Counted from the stretch's first letter, positions 1 to 7,526 are shown. The stretch: 11,016 bases of DNA from an uncultured Bacilli bacterium (GCA_947630585.1 CANRIE010000016.1:1-11016); one strand, 5' to 3'. The notes: a model not told the origin generated them from the letters alone. Program-made: numbers and translations.

Positions 1-2018
1 GCATTAGCAAGTAAGACTTCTAAAGTTTTAGAAACAACTCTTTTTAAAGGACGAGCACCATAGTTTACATCATAACCAATTTCAACTAAATAGTCTTTAG
101 CTTCCTTGGTTAATTTTAATTTAATATTTTTATCAGCAAGTCTTTCTTCAATTTCTTTAATAATTTTATCTAATACTTGATAAATTACATCTTTAGTTAA
201 AGGTTTAAAGATTACTATTTCATCAATCCTATTAATAAATTCTGGTCTAAATGTTTCTCGTAATTCCTTCATAACTGAATCATTATCATTATTTAGAGCA
301 TATTCGCTTCCTAAATTACTTGTCATAATGATAATTGTATTTTTAAAGTCAACGGTACGGCCATTGGAATCAGTAATTCTACCATCATCTAAGATTTGAA
401 GTAGTAAGTTTAAAACCTCGGGATGGGCTTTTTCAATTTCATCAAATAAAACAATGCTATATGGGTTACGTCTAACGGCTTCAGTTAACTCTCCACCTTC
501 TTCATAACCAACATATCCAGGAGGAGAACCAATAAGTCTTGAAACACTGAATTTTTCCATATACTCACTCATATCAATTCGAACCATATGACGTTTATCA
601 TCAAATAATTCATAAGCTAGAGTTTTCGCAACCTCAGTTTTTCCAACTCCCGTTGGTCCTAAAAAGATGAAGGAACCAATTGGTCTATTAGGATCTTTTA
701 TTCCACTTCTACTTTTCAAAATACAATCTGAAACTAATTTTAAAGCTTCATCTTGTCCCATAACATTCTTTTTCATGTTATCATATAATCCTAATAACTT
801 TTCTTTTTCACTTGAAACAAGTTTCGTTAAAGGAATATTAGTTAATTTAGAAATAACATAAGCAATATCTTCTTCATTAACAGTATCACTTAAAATTTTA
901 TTTTTTTCAAGTTTATTTAATTCTTCAAGTTCTTTTTCAAGTCTTGGAATTTCTCCATGTCTATATCTTGCAGCCGTTTCTAAATCATATCTATTTTCAG
1001 CTGTTTGTAATGTAAATCTTGCGTTTTCTAACTCTTTCTTTTTAGCTTTAATCTTATCATTTATAGCTTTTTCATGTTCCCAGGCTTCTTTTAACTCCGC
1101 TTCCTCTTTCCTTAAATTAACAAGTTCTCTTTCAATTTCTTCAAGTCGTTTTTTAGATAATTCATCTTTTTCTTTTTTAATGGCTTGTTTTTCAATTTCT
1201 AAAGATAAAATATTCCGGGTTACTTTATCAAGATCAATTGGAACTGAATCCATTTGAACTCTTATTGTTGCACAGGCTTCATCTACTAAATCGATAGCCT
1301 TATCTGGTAAATATCTATCAGTTATATAACGATTTGATAAAGTGGCTGCTGAAATTAAAGCTTTATCAGTTATTGATACTCCATGATGAATTTCAAATCT
1401 TTCTTTTAAGCCCCGAAGGATTGTAATAGTATCAAGAACAGTTGGCTCTGATACTTTAATTTTTTGGAATCTTCTTTCTAAAGCCCCATCTTTTTCAATG
1501 TATTTTCTATATTCATTTAATGTTGTTGCTCCAATGACATGAATTTCCCCTCTTGCAAGCATTGGCTTTAAGATATTAGATGTGTCCATCGCACCCTCAG
1601 CAGAATTTCCAACTATCATATGAATTTCATCAATAAACATGATGATATTGCCTTCACTTTTCTTAATTTCATTTAAAACATTTTTAAGTCTTTCTTCAAA
1701 TTCGCCTCGATACTTAGCACCAGCTATTAAACTTGCAAGATCAAGCTCCCAAATTTTTTTATCTTTTAGGCTATTTGGAACATCTCCAGCAACAATTCTA
1801 TTCGCAAGTCCTTCAACAATTGCCGTTTTACCAACTCCAGGTTCACCGATTAAAACCGGGTTATTCTTAGTTTTCCTTGATAAGATTCTGGTTATCCCCC
1901 GAATTTCTTCATCTCTTCCTATAACCGGATCGATCTTCCCATTCTTAGCATCTATTGTTATATCACGTCCGTATTTTTCTAAAACATTTTCTTTTTCTTC
2001 ATTATTATTTGGATACAT
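1..2018 (-). CDS. clpB: ClpB-type AAA+ disaggregase lacking the N-domain (3' end cut by window)
   Basis: ATP-driven unfoldase that rescues aggregated proteins in the cytosol together with DnaK. The frame is open from ATG 2018 to the window edge, 672 codons, so it is partial at its C-terminus. The visible order is D1 with Walker A GEPGVGKT (about 58-65), pore loop AKYRGEFE, Walker B FIDEIH, then a charged M-domain coiled coil (about 260-380), then D2 with GPTGVGKT (about 454-461), pore GYVG, Walker B LFDEIEKAHP, and the C-terminal YGARPLKR motif, so only a few tens of residues are missing. The protein starts with about 20 residues followed by GRDIT just ahead of D1, so the usual roughly 150-residue Clp_N domain is absent. 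The start is fixed by AAAAGGAG 10 nt upstream and by a promoter only about 50 nt away, which leaves no room for an N-domain. Lack of Clp_N is known in mollicute ClpB. Presence of the M-domain argues against ClpA; ClpC is less likely for the same reason. Confidence 0.96.
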   Translation of the reverse strand, partial: MYPNNNEEKENVLEKYGRDITIDAKNGKIDPVIGRDEEIRGITRILSRKTKNNPVLIGEPGVGKTAIVEGLANRIVAGDVPNSLKDKKIWELDLASLIAGAKYRGEFEERLKNVLNEIKKSEGNIIMFIDEIHMIVGNSAEGAMDTSNILKPMLARGEIHVIGATTLNEYRKYIEKDGALERRFQKIKVSEPTVLDTITILRGLKERFEIHHGVSITDKALISAATLSNRYITDRYLPDKAIDLVDEACATIRVQMDSVPIDLDKVTRNILSLEIEKQAIKKEKDELSKKRLEEIERELVNLRKEEAELKEAWEHEKAINDKIKAKKKELENARFTLQTAENRYDLETAARYRHGEIPRLEKELEELNKLEKNKILSDTVNEEDIAYVISKLTNIPLTKLVSSEKEKLLGLYDNMKKNVMGQDEALKLVSDCILKSRSGIKDPNRPIGSFIFLGPTGVGKTEVAKTLAYELFDDKRHMVRIDMSEYMEKFSVSRLIGSPPGYVGYEEGGELTEAVRRNPYSIVLFDEIEKAHPEVLNLLLQILDDGRITDSNGRTVDFKNTIIIMTSNLGSEYALNNDNDSVMKELRETFRPEFINRIDEIVIFKPLTKDVIYQVLDKIIKEIEERLADKNIKLKLTKEAKDYLVEIGYDVNYGARPLKRVVSKTLEVLLAN

Positions 2019-2038
2019 ATTAATCACTCTCCTTTTAT

Positions 2039-2059
2039 AATATGACTCAAAATCATATT
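2039..2059 (-). other. short hairpin in clpB 5' leader
   Basis: A 7-bp inverted repeat AATATGA/TCATATT with a 7-nt loop lies in the predicted clpB leader, three bases upstream of the ribosome-binding site. It is AT-rich and weak. It could be a minor RNA thermosensor-like or stabilising element, or chance. Confidence 0.3.
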
Positions 2060-2068
2060 TCAATACTA

Positions 2069-2096
2069 ATTATACTCAAAAATTAGCACTTGTCAA
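2069..2096 (-). promoter_or_regulatory. sigma-A promoter of clpB
   Basis: On the minus strand there is a perfect TTGACA (2096-2091), a 16-nt spacer and a perfect TATAAT (2074-2069). Transcription should begin near 2062, giving a leader of about 44 nt. The -35 box lies inside the CIRCE operator. Confidence 0.9.
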
Positions 2097-2109
2097 TACA
2101 GAGTGCTAA
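2083..2109. promoter_or_regulatory. CIRCE operator (HrcA binding site)
   Basis: TTAGCACTT (2083-2091), nine bases, then GAGTGCTAA (2101-2109). This matches the CIRCE consensus TTAGCACTC-N9-GAGTGCTAA with a single mismatch at the ninth base. CIRCE is bound by the heat-shock repressor HrcA. Here it covers the -35 box of clpB, so bound HrcA should block RNA polymerase and heat should relieve it. The hrcA gene itself is not in this window. Confidence 0.95.
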
Positions 2110-2125
2110 TTTTCTTTTAGAAACT

Positions 2126-2149
2126 AAAAAAGCATAGATAACTATACTT
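2126..2149 (-). terminator. intrinsic terminator after ftsX
   Basis: The minus-strand RNA AAGUAUAG-UUAU-CUAUGCUU forms an 8-bp stem with one U-G wobble, followed by a U run. The 5' arm contains the ftsX UAG stop codon, so termination abuts the coding end. It separates ftsEX from the clpB promoter. Confidence 0.75.
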
Positions 2150-3041
2150 TTAAATACTTTCTTACGGCTCTTCCACTTCCTATCATACCAACAACTATTC
2201 CAATTACAACAACAACTATAGATGCATAATAGATAAATGGGGTTGGTTTAACAAGTTTAATAATATCTGTAAATAACCGTCCTCCAAAGTAAGAATATAA
2301 AGCTTTATAACCATATATTAATAACCCAACTGGAACTAAGGAACCAAGAAAACCTAAAATCATTCCTTCAACAACAAACGGAATTTTAATTGCAAAGTTA
2401 CTAGCTCCAACAAGTCGCATGATTGATATTTCTCTTTTCCTTGAGAAAATTGTTAATTTGATTGTATTAACTATCAAAAACATGGTCATTAAAACTAAGG
2501 CAATAACGGCAATAAGGGAAACTCTTTGAGCAACTTTAAAAACTGTAACTAACTGGTCAACCATCCCTTCACCATATTTAACGGTATCAATTGCTGATAA
2601 GTTATTAATTGCCGTTGCTGTTTCGCCAATTTTTTCAATATCATCAACTTTAATTAAATAAGTATTTTGTAAAGGATTTTCTTCATCATCCCATTGTTTC
2701 ATAACATTAAGGAAGGCTTCATCTTCTTGCATCATTTCTTCTTTAATTTCACTTTTACTTTTAAATGTAACTTTAGATACATTACTAATTTCTTTAATAT
2801 CACTTTCTAATTTTTCAACATCAGTTTTATCAGCTTCATTAGAAACAAAAGCAACAATTGTTAAATCTTTCTTTAACTCTGATGAAAAATTATCAACATT
2901 ATATGTTATAACTATTGAAAGGGCAACAATTATAAGAGTTACTATAATACAAGATATACTTGCAAGGGATAAAGAAAAATTTCTTCCAACACTTTTAAAA
3001 GCATCTCTTATACTTCTCCCTAAAATTCTAAAGAACCTCAT
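2142..3041 (-). CDS. ftsX: FtsX, membrane subunit of the FtsEX complex
   Basis: Partner of FtsE. In Gram-positive bacteria FtsEX transmits cytoplasmic ATPase activity across the membrane to activate peptidoglycan hydrolases such as PcsB or CwlO during division or elongation. From ATG 3041 it has 299 residues, close to the family norm. It has the FtsX plan: a cytoplasmic N-terminus (MRFFRILGRSIRDAFKSVGR), TM1 (about 24-47), an extracellular domain of about 120 residues, then TM2-TM4 (about 174-194, 222-245, 270-290). The family motif RKREISIMRLVGAS follows TM2. A GTG at 3053 gives a longer frame, but the Shine-Dalgarno AAGGAGG (3060-3054) touches it directly. ATG 3041 (12-nt spacing) or TTG 3044 (9-nt spacing) is more plausible, and ATG also matches the usual FtsX N-terminus. 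The gene overlaps the end of ftsE, suggesting translational coupling. Confidence 0.95.
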   Translation of the reverse strand: MRFFRILGRSIRDAFKSVGRNFSLSLASISCIIVTLIIVALSIVITYNVDNFSSELKKDLTIVAFVSNEADKTDVEKLESDIKEISNVSKVTFKSKSEIKEEMMQEDEAFLNVMKQWDDEENPLQNTYLIKVDDIEKIGETATAINNLSAIDTVKYGEGMVDQLVTVFKVAQRVSLIAVIALVLMTMFLIVNTIKLTIFSRKREISIMRLVGASNFAIKIPFVVEGMILGFLGSLVPVGLLIYGYKALYSYFGGRLFTDIIKLVKPTPFIYYASIVVVVIGIVVGMIGSGRAVRKYLKV

Positions 3042-3726
3042 CAATGTATTCACCCTCCTTATAATCCTTATATAAATGTCCTTCTTTAAGGGCTATTACG
3101 TGTTTTTTCTTTTTATCAACAATTACTTTATCATGAGTTACCATAACAACTGTTGTTCCTTCTTTTTTATTAATCTCTTCAAGTAAATCAACAATTTCCA
3201 TACTCATATTAGGATCAAGATTACCCGTTGGTTCATCACATATTAAAAGTTTAGGTTCATTAACAATTGCTCTTGCAATTGCAACTCTTTGTTGTTCACC
3301 ACCTGATAAATTATCTGGATAATCTCTTAACTTACTTTTTAACCCAACTAACTCGATTGCTTTTAAAACCTTAGGTCTAATTTCTTTTTTCTTAGCTCCA
3401 ATTGCTTCAAGTGCAAAAGCAACATTTTCATAAACATTTGATTTTGGAAGTAACCTATAATCTTGAAAAACTATTCCTAATTTTCTTCTTAACTTATAAA
3501 CATTCGAGTTTCTTAATTTATTAACTTTTAGTCCCCCAATAATTATTTCACCCCTGGTTGGTTTTTCTTCCCGATAAAGCATCTTAATTAAGGTTGATTT
3601 CCCTGATCCTGACCCTCCAATTATAAAGCAAAAATCTCCTTTTTCAATACTTAAATTTAAATCATATATAGCAACAACACCATTTTTGTATTGTTTAGTA
3701 ACATTATTAAATCTTATAAATTCCAT
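3028..3726 (-). CDS. ftsE: FtsE, ATPase subunit of the FtsEX complex
   Basis: Cytoplasmic ABC-type ATPase that drives FtsX to control cell-wall hydrolysis; the complex acts as a mechanotransmitter rather than a transporter. At 232 residues it is typical. Visible motifs are Walker A GGSGSGKST (37-45), Q-loop Q88 in FQDYRLLP, signature LSGGEQQR (140-147), Walker B LLICDEPT (160-167), the D-loop GNLD and switch H198. FQDYRLL and the adjacent ftsX identify it as FtsE rather than a LolD or MacB paralogue. Upstream AGGTGGTG is a reasonable ribosome site for ATG 3726. The last codons overlap ftsX, so the two are one operon. Confidence 0.97.
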   Translation of the reverse strand: MEFIRFNNVTKQYKNGVVAIYDLNLSIEKGDFCFIIGGSGSGKSTLIKMLYREEKPTRGEIIIGGLKVNKLRNSNVYKLRRKLGIVFQDYRLLPKSNVYENVAFALEAIGAKKKEIRPKVLKAIELVGLKSKLRDYPDNLSGGEQQRVAIARAIVNEPKLLICDEPTGNLDPNMSMEIVDLLEEINKKEGTTVVMVTHDKVIVDKKKKHVIALKEGHLYKDYKEGEYIDEVL

Positions 3727-3756
3727 ATTTCACCACCTACACTACATTGTATAAAC

Positions 3757-3765
3757 ATTATAGCA
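3757..3765 (-). promoter_or_regulatory. extended -10 promoter of ftsEX
   Basis: The minus strand reads TGCTATAAT, a perfect extended -10 (TGn + TATAAT), about 30 bases upstream of the ftsE start. No good -35 lies 16-18 nt further up, which is normal for extended -10 promoters. Confidence 0.65.
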
Positions 3766-3829
3766 TACTTTTTTTATAATTAATACTATAAAATTTCTAT
3801 TTCCAAAAATTTCACGAAAACTACATATT

Positions 3830-4843
3830 TTAATAATATCTACTATTTCTCATATTATTTTTATCTAATTCTTCATCAAATATATCATAAAAATCCTCAA
3901 TACTTATAACTTCTTTAACTACTCCATCGATATCAGAAAATATATAGTCTTCTTCTACAAACTTCTTTATCTCCGTATCAATTGCACTTTCCATTACTAT
4001 TCTATCTTCAATTTCAAAGCATAATTTCCTAGCATAGGCCCTAAATATAGTAAAATAAATGTTTTTTAAATACTCTAAATGTAAAAGTGATGAATAATCT
4101 TGAGAATTATCCGAATTATTAAGATAATGCATTTTATCAATATCTGTTATAAGATCAGTAACCTCAGTTTCTGTTAAATAAAATCTTAATTCTCTAATTA
4201 ATCCAATTAAATTTGCTCTTAAATAACATGATTCCATTTTAAATTGTCCAACTATTTTTTCAATATATTTAGCAATTCTAACCTCTTCTTCATATGCTGG
4301 AACAAAATCAACAAATCCTCCAAAATATCTTCTTGTTAAAAGTTCTGTATATCCTTCGTTTAATCCTCTTCCAATATCATGTTCTCCATTTTGAGAAAAC
4401 CCTGAATAATAAACATCATCTCGATAACAGCTACTAGCCATATGAAATAATTCATGATAAATTGATTTTAAATAATCATTATACAATATAATTTCATTAT
4501 GTCCAACATAATATGAACCTAATATATTAGTTTTAACTCTTCCGACTAAATCTTTAATTTTTAAAGTTTTTATATTCTTATAAAAATAAGTTAAATCCTT
4601 ACCTATAAACTTTCTTTCTAATATTCTTGAAAAATTAGCAATTGCATCTCCAAACTTTCTTCTTGATAGTTCATATAAATCAACATAACAACTAGTCCTA
4701 ACTTGAGGTGGCATTTGCACATCTCTCATGTTTTCTACACTAAACTTCCGATTTAATTTAAAAGCTGCTATTTTCTTTTTAGCAATTGCTCCTACTATTA
4801 ATAATCCATCTTTAGTAGCATATAATATATCTTCAAACATCAT
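3830..4843 (-). CDS. uncharacterised HExxH...E zinc metallopeptidase-like protein
   Basis: I do not recognise a named family. The 337-residue protein has HELFH at 130-134, inside IYHELFHMASS, and GLNEGYTELLTRRYF at 160-174. An HExxH helix followed about 30 residues later by a NEGxxE-type helix is the gluzincin arrangement, with H130, H134 and probably E163 as zinc ligands and E131 as catalytic base. No signal peptide or membrane segment is evident, so it is likely cytosolic. The C-terminal third is acidic and probably helical. The start ATGATG sits one base after the stop of the DUF1292 gene, and the GGA of its ribosome site is the last Lys/Gly region of that gene, so the two are probably co-translated. 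No terminator was seen between it and ftsE. Peptidase activity is an inference from the motif; it could be a peptidase-fold protein with another role. Confidence 0.75.
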   Translation of the reverse strand: MMFEDILYATKDGLLIVGAIAKKKIAAFKLNRKFSVENMRDVQMPPQVRTSCYVDLYELSRRKFGDAIANFSRILERKFIGKDLTYFYKNIKTLKIKDLVGRVKTNILGSYYVGHNEIILYNDYLKSIYHELFHMASSCYRDDVYYSGFSQNGEHDIGRGLNEGYTELLTRRYFGGFVDFVPAYEEEVRIAKYIEKIVGQFKMESCYLRANLIGLIRELRFYLTETEVTDLITDIDKMHYLNNSDNSQDYSSLLHLEYLKNIYFTIFRAYARKLCFEIEDRIVMESAIDTEIKKFVEEDYIFSDIDGVVKEVISIEDFYDIFDEELDKNNMRNSRYY

Positions 4844-4844
4844 A

Positions 4845-5102
4845 TCACTTTCCTTTATTCATATTTCTTTCTAGGAGTTCATGGATTATATCCCATTCTC
4901 TATCTGTTTTTATATCTTCTAACTTATTATTTTCTATATTATAGATGCTTGCATATATATTTAAAATTCCATCTAAATCACTTGTATTATCAGTATAAAT
5001 AATATAATTTTTATTAGTTTCTTCCATTTTTAAAGTCATTAATATTTCATATTCTTTAGTATTACCTAAATTATCAGTTAATTTTAAAATATTATCTTTC
5101 AT
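4845..5102 (-). CDS. DUF1292 (YrzB/UPF0473-like) small protein
   Basis: An 85-residue acidic protein. Its N-terminus, ILKLTDNLGNTKEYEILMTL, has the DUF1292 pattern of a short strand, a D/E-G-N turn, then E-x-E-(V/I)-L. It continues with a YIIYTD strand and ends with the DREWDII/LLE helix that closes this family. The function of DUF1292 is unknown. In B. subtilis yrzB sits next to yrrK, so this context beside a peptidase-like gene is different. The start ATG 5102 follows AGAGAGGAAG, and the stop TGA is one base before the next start. It is first in a predicted two-gene transcript. Confidence 0.8.
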   Translation of the reverse strand: MKDNILKLTDNLGNTKEYEILMTLKMEETNKNYIIYTDNTSDLDGILNIYASIYNIENNKLEDIKTDREWDIIHELLERNMNKGK

Positions 5103-5125
5103 TTATTATCTTCCTCTCTATTATA

Positions 5126-5154
5126 ATTTTACCAAATTTTAAAAAAAATGTCTA
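5126..5154 (-). promoter_or_regulatory. promoter of the DUF1292/peptidase pair
   Basis: The minus strand shows TAGACA (5154-5149), 17 nt, then TAAAAT (5131-5126). A second -10-like TATAAT lies at 5125-5120 but has no -35 at the right distance. The -35 box is formed by the 3' arm of the aspS terminator stem, so the two elements physically overlap. Confidence 0.6.
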
Positions 5155-5170
5155 TTTTTTTAGACATTTT
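5141..5170 (-). terminator. intrinsic terminator of aspS
   Basis: The minus strand reads AAAATGTCTA, a loop of six A, TAGACATTTT and further T residues, three bases after the aspS stop. The 10-bp stem is AT-rich but perfect and is followed by a U run. Confidence 0.8.
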
Positions 5171-5173
5171 CAC

Positions 5174-6493
5174 TTAAGGAGTTAATCTTCCAGGTCCCCG
5201 GAATAAGAACATTGATTCTTTAACCGATGGCATATTTAGAAGGATCATTGTAAGTCTATCTATTCCAACTGCAAAGCCACCATGTGGAGGACATCCATAT
5301 TTAAAGAATTCTAAATAGAATTTAACATCTTTATCTAAACCTTTTTCTTGAGCATTTTTTACGATTTCTTCATATCTATGTTCTCTTTGAGCCCCGGTTG
5401 TAATTTCCATTCCATTCCAAATTAAGTCATAGCCTTGTAAAATGCCATTTTCATCTCGCATATGATAGAAAGCTCTTTTTTCAGCTGGAAAATCAATTAC
5501 AAATAGGAATTCATGATTAAATTTATCATGAGCTAATTGTTTGCATAATCTTTCAGCTTCTGTTGTTAAATCATTCTTTTCATTATCATTTACTTTATAG
5601 TCATATCTTTCTTCTAATTCTTTATAAATATCACTTAACTTCATAACTGGAAAAGGTAAAGTCGGAACTACTACATCTATATCAAAGACTCTTTTTATTT
5701 CTTCTCCTAATTCACTTTTTAATTTAGAAAAACCATAATTTAACATTTCAGCTTCTAAATTCATAACATCATCAACCGAATCAATATAACTCATTTCAAC
5801 ATCAAATGATGTAAATTCGGTTGCATGTTTACTAGTATTAGAGTTTTCAGCTCGAAAACAAGGTGCAACTTCAAAAATTCTATCAAAGCCACTAGCCATT
5901 GCCATTTGTTTATAAAACTGAGGACTTTGAGCAAGATAAGCTTTTTTATCAAAGTATTTTACTTCAAAGACTTCGCTTCCAGATTCACTTGCCGTTGCAA
6001 TAAATTTAGGAGTATGAATCTCTGTAAATTTATTGTTATATAAGTATTCTCTCATATATCTAACTAAAGTACTTTGAACTTTAAACATTAATATATTTTT
6101 TTCACTTCGAAGGTCAATAAACCTATAATCAAGTCTTGTATCTAAATTAACGCCACTTAAATCTTTATAATTAAATGGTAATTCTAAATCACTTTTACTT
6201 GTAACCTCAATACTATCAGGTATTACTTCCATTCCATTTAATTTAACTTTACTATTTTCAAGCACTTTTCCTTTAATTTTAATTGTACTTTCAAGTGGTA
6301 AACTAGATATTAATTCAACCATCTCTTTATTTTTTTCTTCACTTTTTTCAATTGTAATTTGAACACGCCCTGTATTATCTCTTAATATTACAAATTGAAC
6401 CCATTGTAAATCTCTAATATTATCAACAAATCCTGATAACTCTACTTCTTCTCCATAATAATTTTTTAATTCATTTAAATAAATCTTCTTCAT
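5174..6493 (-). CDS. aspS: aspartate-tRNA ligase, archaeal/eukaryal type
   Basis: Class IIb synthetase that charges tRNA with aspartate in the cytosol. At 439 residues it has the short archaeal-type length, not the roughly 590 of bacterial AspRS with its GAD insert. An N-terminal OB-fold anticodon domain (about 1-100) precedes the catalytic domain. Motif 1 ends in EIHTPK (158-163). The AspRS-specific QSPQ is at 189-192. Motif 2 runs from FRAENSNTSKH (213-223) to about F227. GMEITTGAQREHR is at 361-373, motif 3 GGFAVGIDRL at 405-414, and the C-terminus is GRLTP. QSPQ and the GRLTP end favour AspRS over AsnRS, whose fold is closely related. Whether it also charges tRNA-Asn (non-discriminating) cannot be read safely. 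The start ATG 6493 follows GGAGG (6504-6500) and has its own promoter. Confidence 0.9.
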   Translation of the reverse strand: MKKIYLNELKNYYGEEVELSGFVDNIRDLQWVQFVILRDNTGRVQITIEKSEEKNKEMVELISSLPLESTIKIKGKVLENSKVKLNGMEVIPDSIEVTSKSDLELPFNYKDLSGVNLDTRLDYRFIDLRSEKNILMFKVQSTLVRYMREYLYNNKFTEIHTPKFIATASESGSEVFEVKYFDKKAYLAQSPQFYKQMAMASGFDRIFEVAPCFRAENSNTSKHATEFTSFDVEMSYIDSVDDVMNLEAEMLNYGFSKLKSELGEEIKRVFDIDVVVPTLPFPVMKLSDIYKELEERYDYKVNDNEKNDLTTEAERLCKQLAHDKFNHEFLFVIDFPAEKRAFYHMRDENGILQGYDLIWNGMEITTGAQREHRYEEIVKNAQEKGLDKDVKFYLEFFKYGCPPHGGFAVGIDRLTMILLNMPSVKESMFLFRGPGRLTP

Positions 6494-6505
6494 ACATATC
6501 CTCCA

Positions 6506-6520
6506 AAGACTAAAAGTCTT
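6506..6520 (-). other. small hairpin in aspS leader
   Basis: AAGACT-TTT-AGTCTT forms a 6-bp stem with a 3-nt loop just upstream of GGAGG in the roughly 40-nt aspS leader. It is too small for a T-box; no T-box specifier or antiterminator sequence is present. It may tune translation or be chance. Confidence 0.35.
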
Positions 6521-6537
6521 AATTTAAAAACAAGTAT

Positions 6538-6566
6538 ATATTAGCACACAATTCTTTAAATTTCAA
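6538..6566 (-). promoter_or_regulatory. sigma-A promoter of aspS
   Basis: Minus strand TTGAAA (6566-6561), a 17-nt spacer ending TGTGC, then TAATAT (6543-6538). The TG one base before the -10 makes it an extended -10. It begins about 20 bases after the stop of the upstream DUF1294 gene. Confidence 0.8.
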
Positions 6567-6585
6567 TTATTTTTTTATAGCAAAT

Positions 6586-7131
6586 TTATTTAATTAAAAC
6601 TAGAAATATAATAATCACTACATGCATTAAGATAATTAAAGGTATTCCTAAAGTAAAATAATTCTTATTTGTTTTATGTTTAAATACATGAACTCCCAGT
6701 AAACCTCCTATTCCACCGCCTAAAAAACAAAATCCTAACAAAGTTACTATTTTAATTCGCCATTTACCATGAATTGCTTTATATTTATCTAAACCAAATG
6801 CAAGAAAAGTTATTAAATTTATAACACCTAAATAAATTAGAAATGGTTTATAATTAAGTTTTTCTAATCTTTCTAACGAGAATTTATCAAAATAATTTCC
6901 TTTAAATAAGAAATATAAAACAAGTTGCATAATAAAAGTACAAATCGTAAAAACTAAAACCATCATATTTTCTTTATTAATATTTCTATTAAATAATATA
7001 ATTGCAATTAAAATACCTAATGAGCCTCCTAATAAAGAAGTTATAATTAGTAATATATCTATCTTTTTATATTTAGATAATAAATTCAAGAAAAAACCTA
7101 TAATATTAATAACTAAAAAATATATAAGCAT
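6586..7131 (-). CDS. DUF1294 membrane protein with a duplicated domain
   Basis: A 181-residue integral membrane protein of unknown function. The C-terminal half (about 97-181) is a recognisable DUF1294 unit: INLITFLAFGLDKYKAIHGKWRI, then FLGGGIGGLLGVHVFKHKT, then a final hydrophobic helix. The N-terminal half (about 1-73) is a degenerate copy: INIIGFFLNLLSKYKKI aligns with INLITFLAFGLDKYKAI, and LLGGSLGILIAIILFNRN with FLGGGIGGLLGVHVFKHK. The first copy has lost the W-R and HKT residues. Most DUF1294 proteins are single units of about 90-120 residues. The start ATG 7131 has GGAG seven bases upstream and is eight bases after the VOC gene, so it is the last gene of the operon. No terminator was seen before the aspS promoter. 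Confidence 0.85.
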   Translation of the reverse strand: MLIYFLVINIIGFFLNLLSKYKKIDILLIITSLLGGSLGILIAIILFNRNINKENMMVLVFTICTFIMQLVLYFLFKGNYFDKFSLERLEKLNYKPFLIYLGVINLITFLAFGLDKYKAIHGKWRIKIVTLLGFCFLGGGIGGLLGVHVFKHKTNKNYFTLGIPLIILMHVVIIIFLVLIK

Positions 7132-7139
7132 ATTATCTC

Positions 7140-7526
7140 CTAATTATTAAATCTTAATAAATACCCATCAGGATCTTGAATTAAAAATTCTTTATCTTGA
7201 TAAGTTATCATATTCACTTGATATTCATTTATCATTAAATCTTTGAAAAACTTGATACCTATATTTTTTAACTTTAAATAATAACTATCTATATCTTTAA
7301 TAGCCATACTTATATTAATACCTCTTCCAAAGGGATAGATGAGTTCCCCAACCTCCCAATTAGAATTTATTTCTTGAATCATAATTTGATTATCTTCAAG
7401 TTCTAAAAAGATAAATTTATCTTCTATTCTTTGATAAACTATTTTAAAACCAATCTTTAAATAAAACTCTTTACTTTTATTTATATCACTTACACTTAAT
7501 TCGGGAATTAAACTATTAAATTTCAT
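7140..7526 (-). CDS. VOC-superfamily (glyoxalase/bleomycin-resistance-like) protein
   Basis: A 128-residue single VOC protein of two beta-alpha-beta-beta-beta modules. Module one contains IPELSVSDINKSKEFYLKIG, KFIFLELEDNQIMIQE, and the link GELIYPFGRGINISM; module two contains IDSYYLKLKNIG and ends in EFLIQDPDGYLLRF. The GRGIN and QDPDGYLLRF patterns are those of bleomycin-resistance-like VOC proteins, which act as homodimers to bind small molecules. The actual ligand is unknown, and drug resistance should not be assumed. ATG 7526 overlaps the TGA of the upstream MmcQ gene by four bases (ATGA), showing translational coupling. Confidence 0.88.
   Translation of the reverse strand: MKFNSLIPELSVSDINKSKEFYLKIGFKIVYQRIEDKFIFLELEDNQIMIQEINSNWEVGELIYPFGRGINISMAIKDIDSYYLKLKNIGIKFFKDLMINEYQVNMITYQDKEFLIQDPDGYLLRFNN

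Noticed and set aside
667..861. Plus-strand open frame of 64 codons
   Set aside because: Antisense to clpB D2; no ribosome site or recognisable protein.
1639..2040. Plus-strand open frame of 133 codons
   Set aside because: It lies antisense to the D1 coding region of clpB, which has all family motifs in frame; the plus-strand product is low-complexity Ser/Leu/Phe.
3766..3829. Terminator between the peptidase gene and ftsE
   Set aside because: The AT-rich partial repeats here do not form a stable stem followed by a U run on the minus strand.
5825..6043. Plus-strand open frame of 72 codons
   Set aside because: Antisense to the catalytic domain of aspS; no supporting signals.
6494..6585. T-box riboswitch ahead of aspS
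   Set aside because: The leader from the predicted promoter is only about 40 nt, with no specifier loop or T-box sequence.
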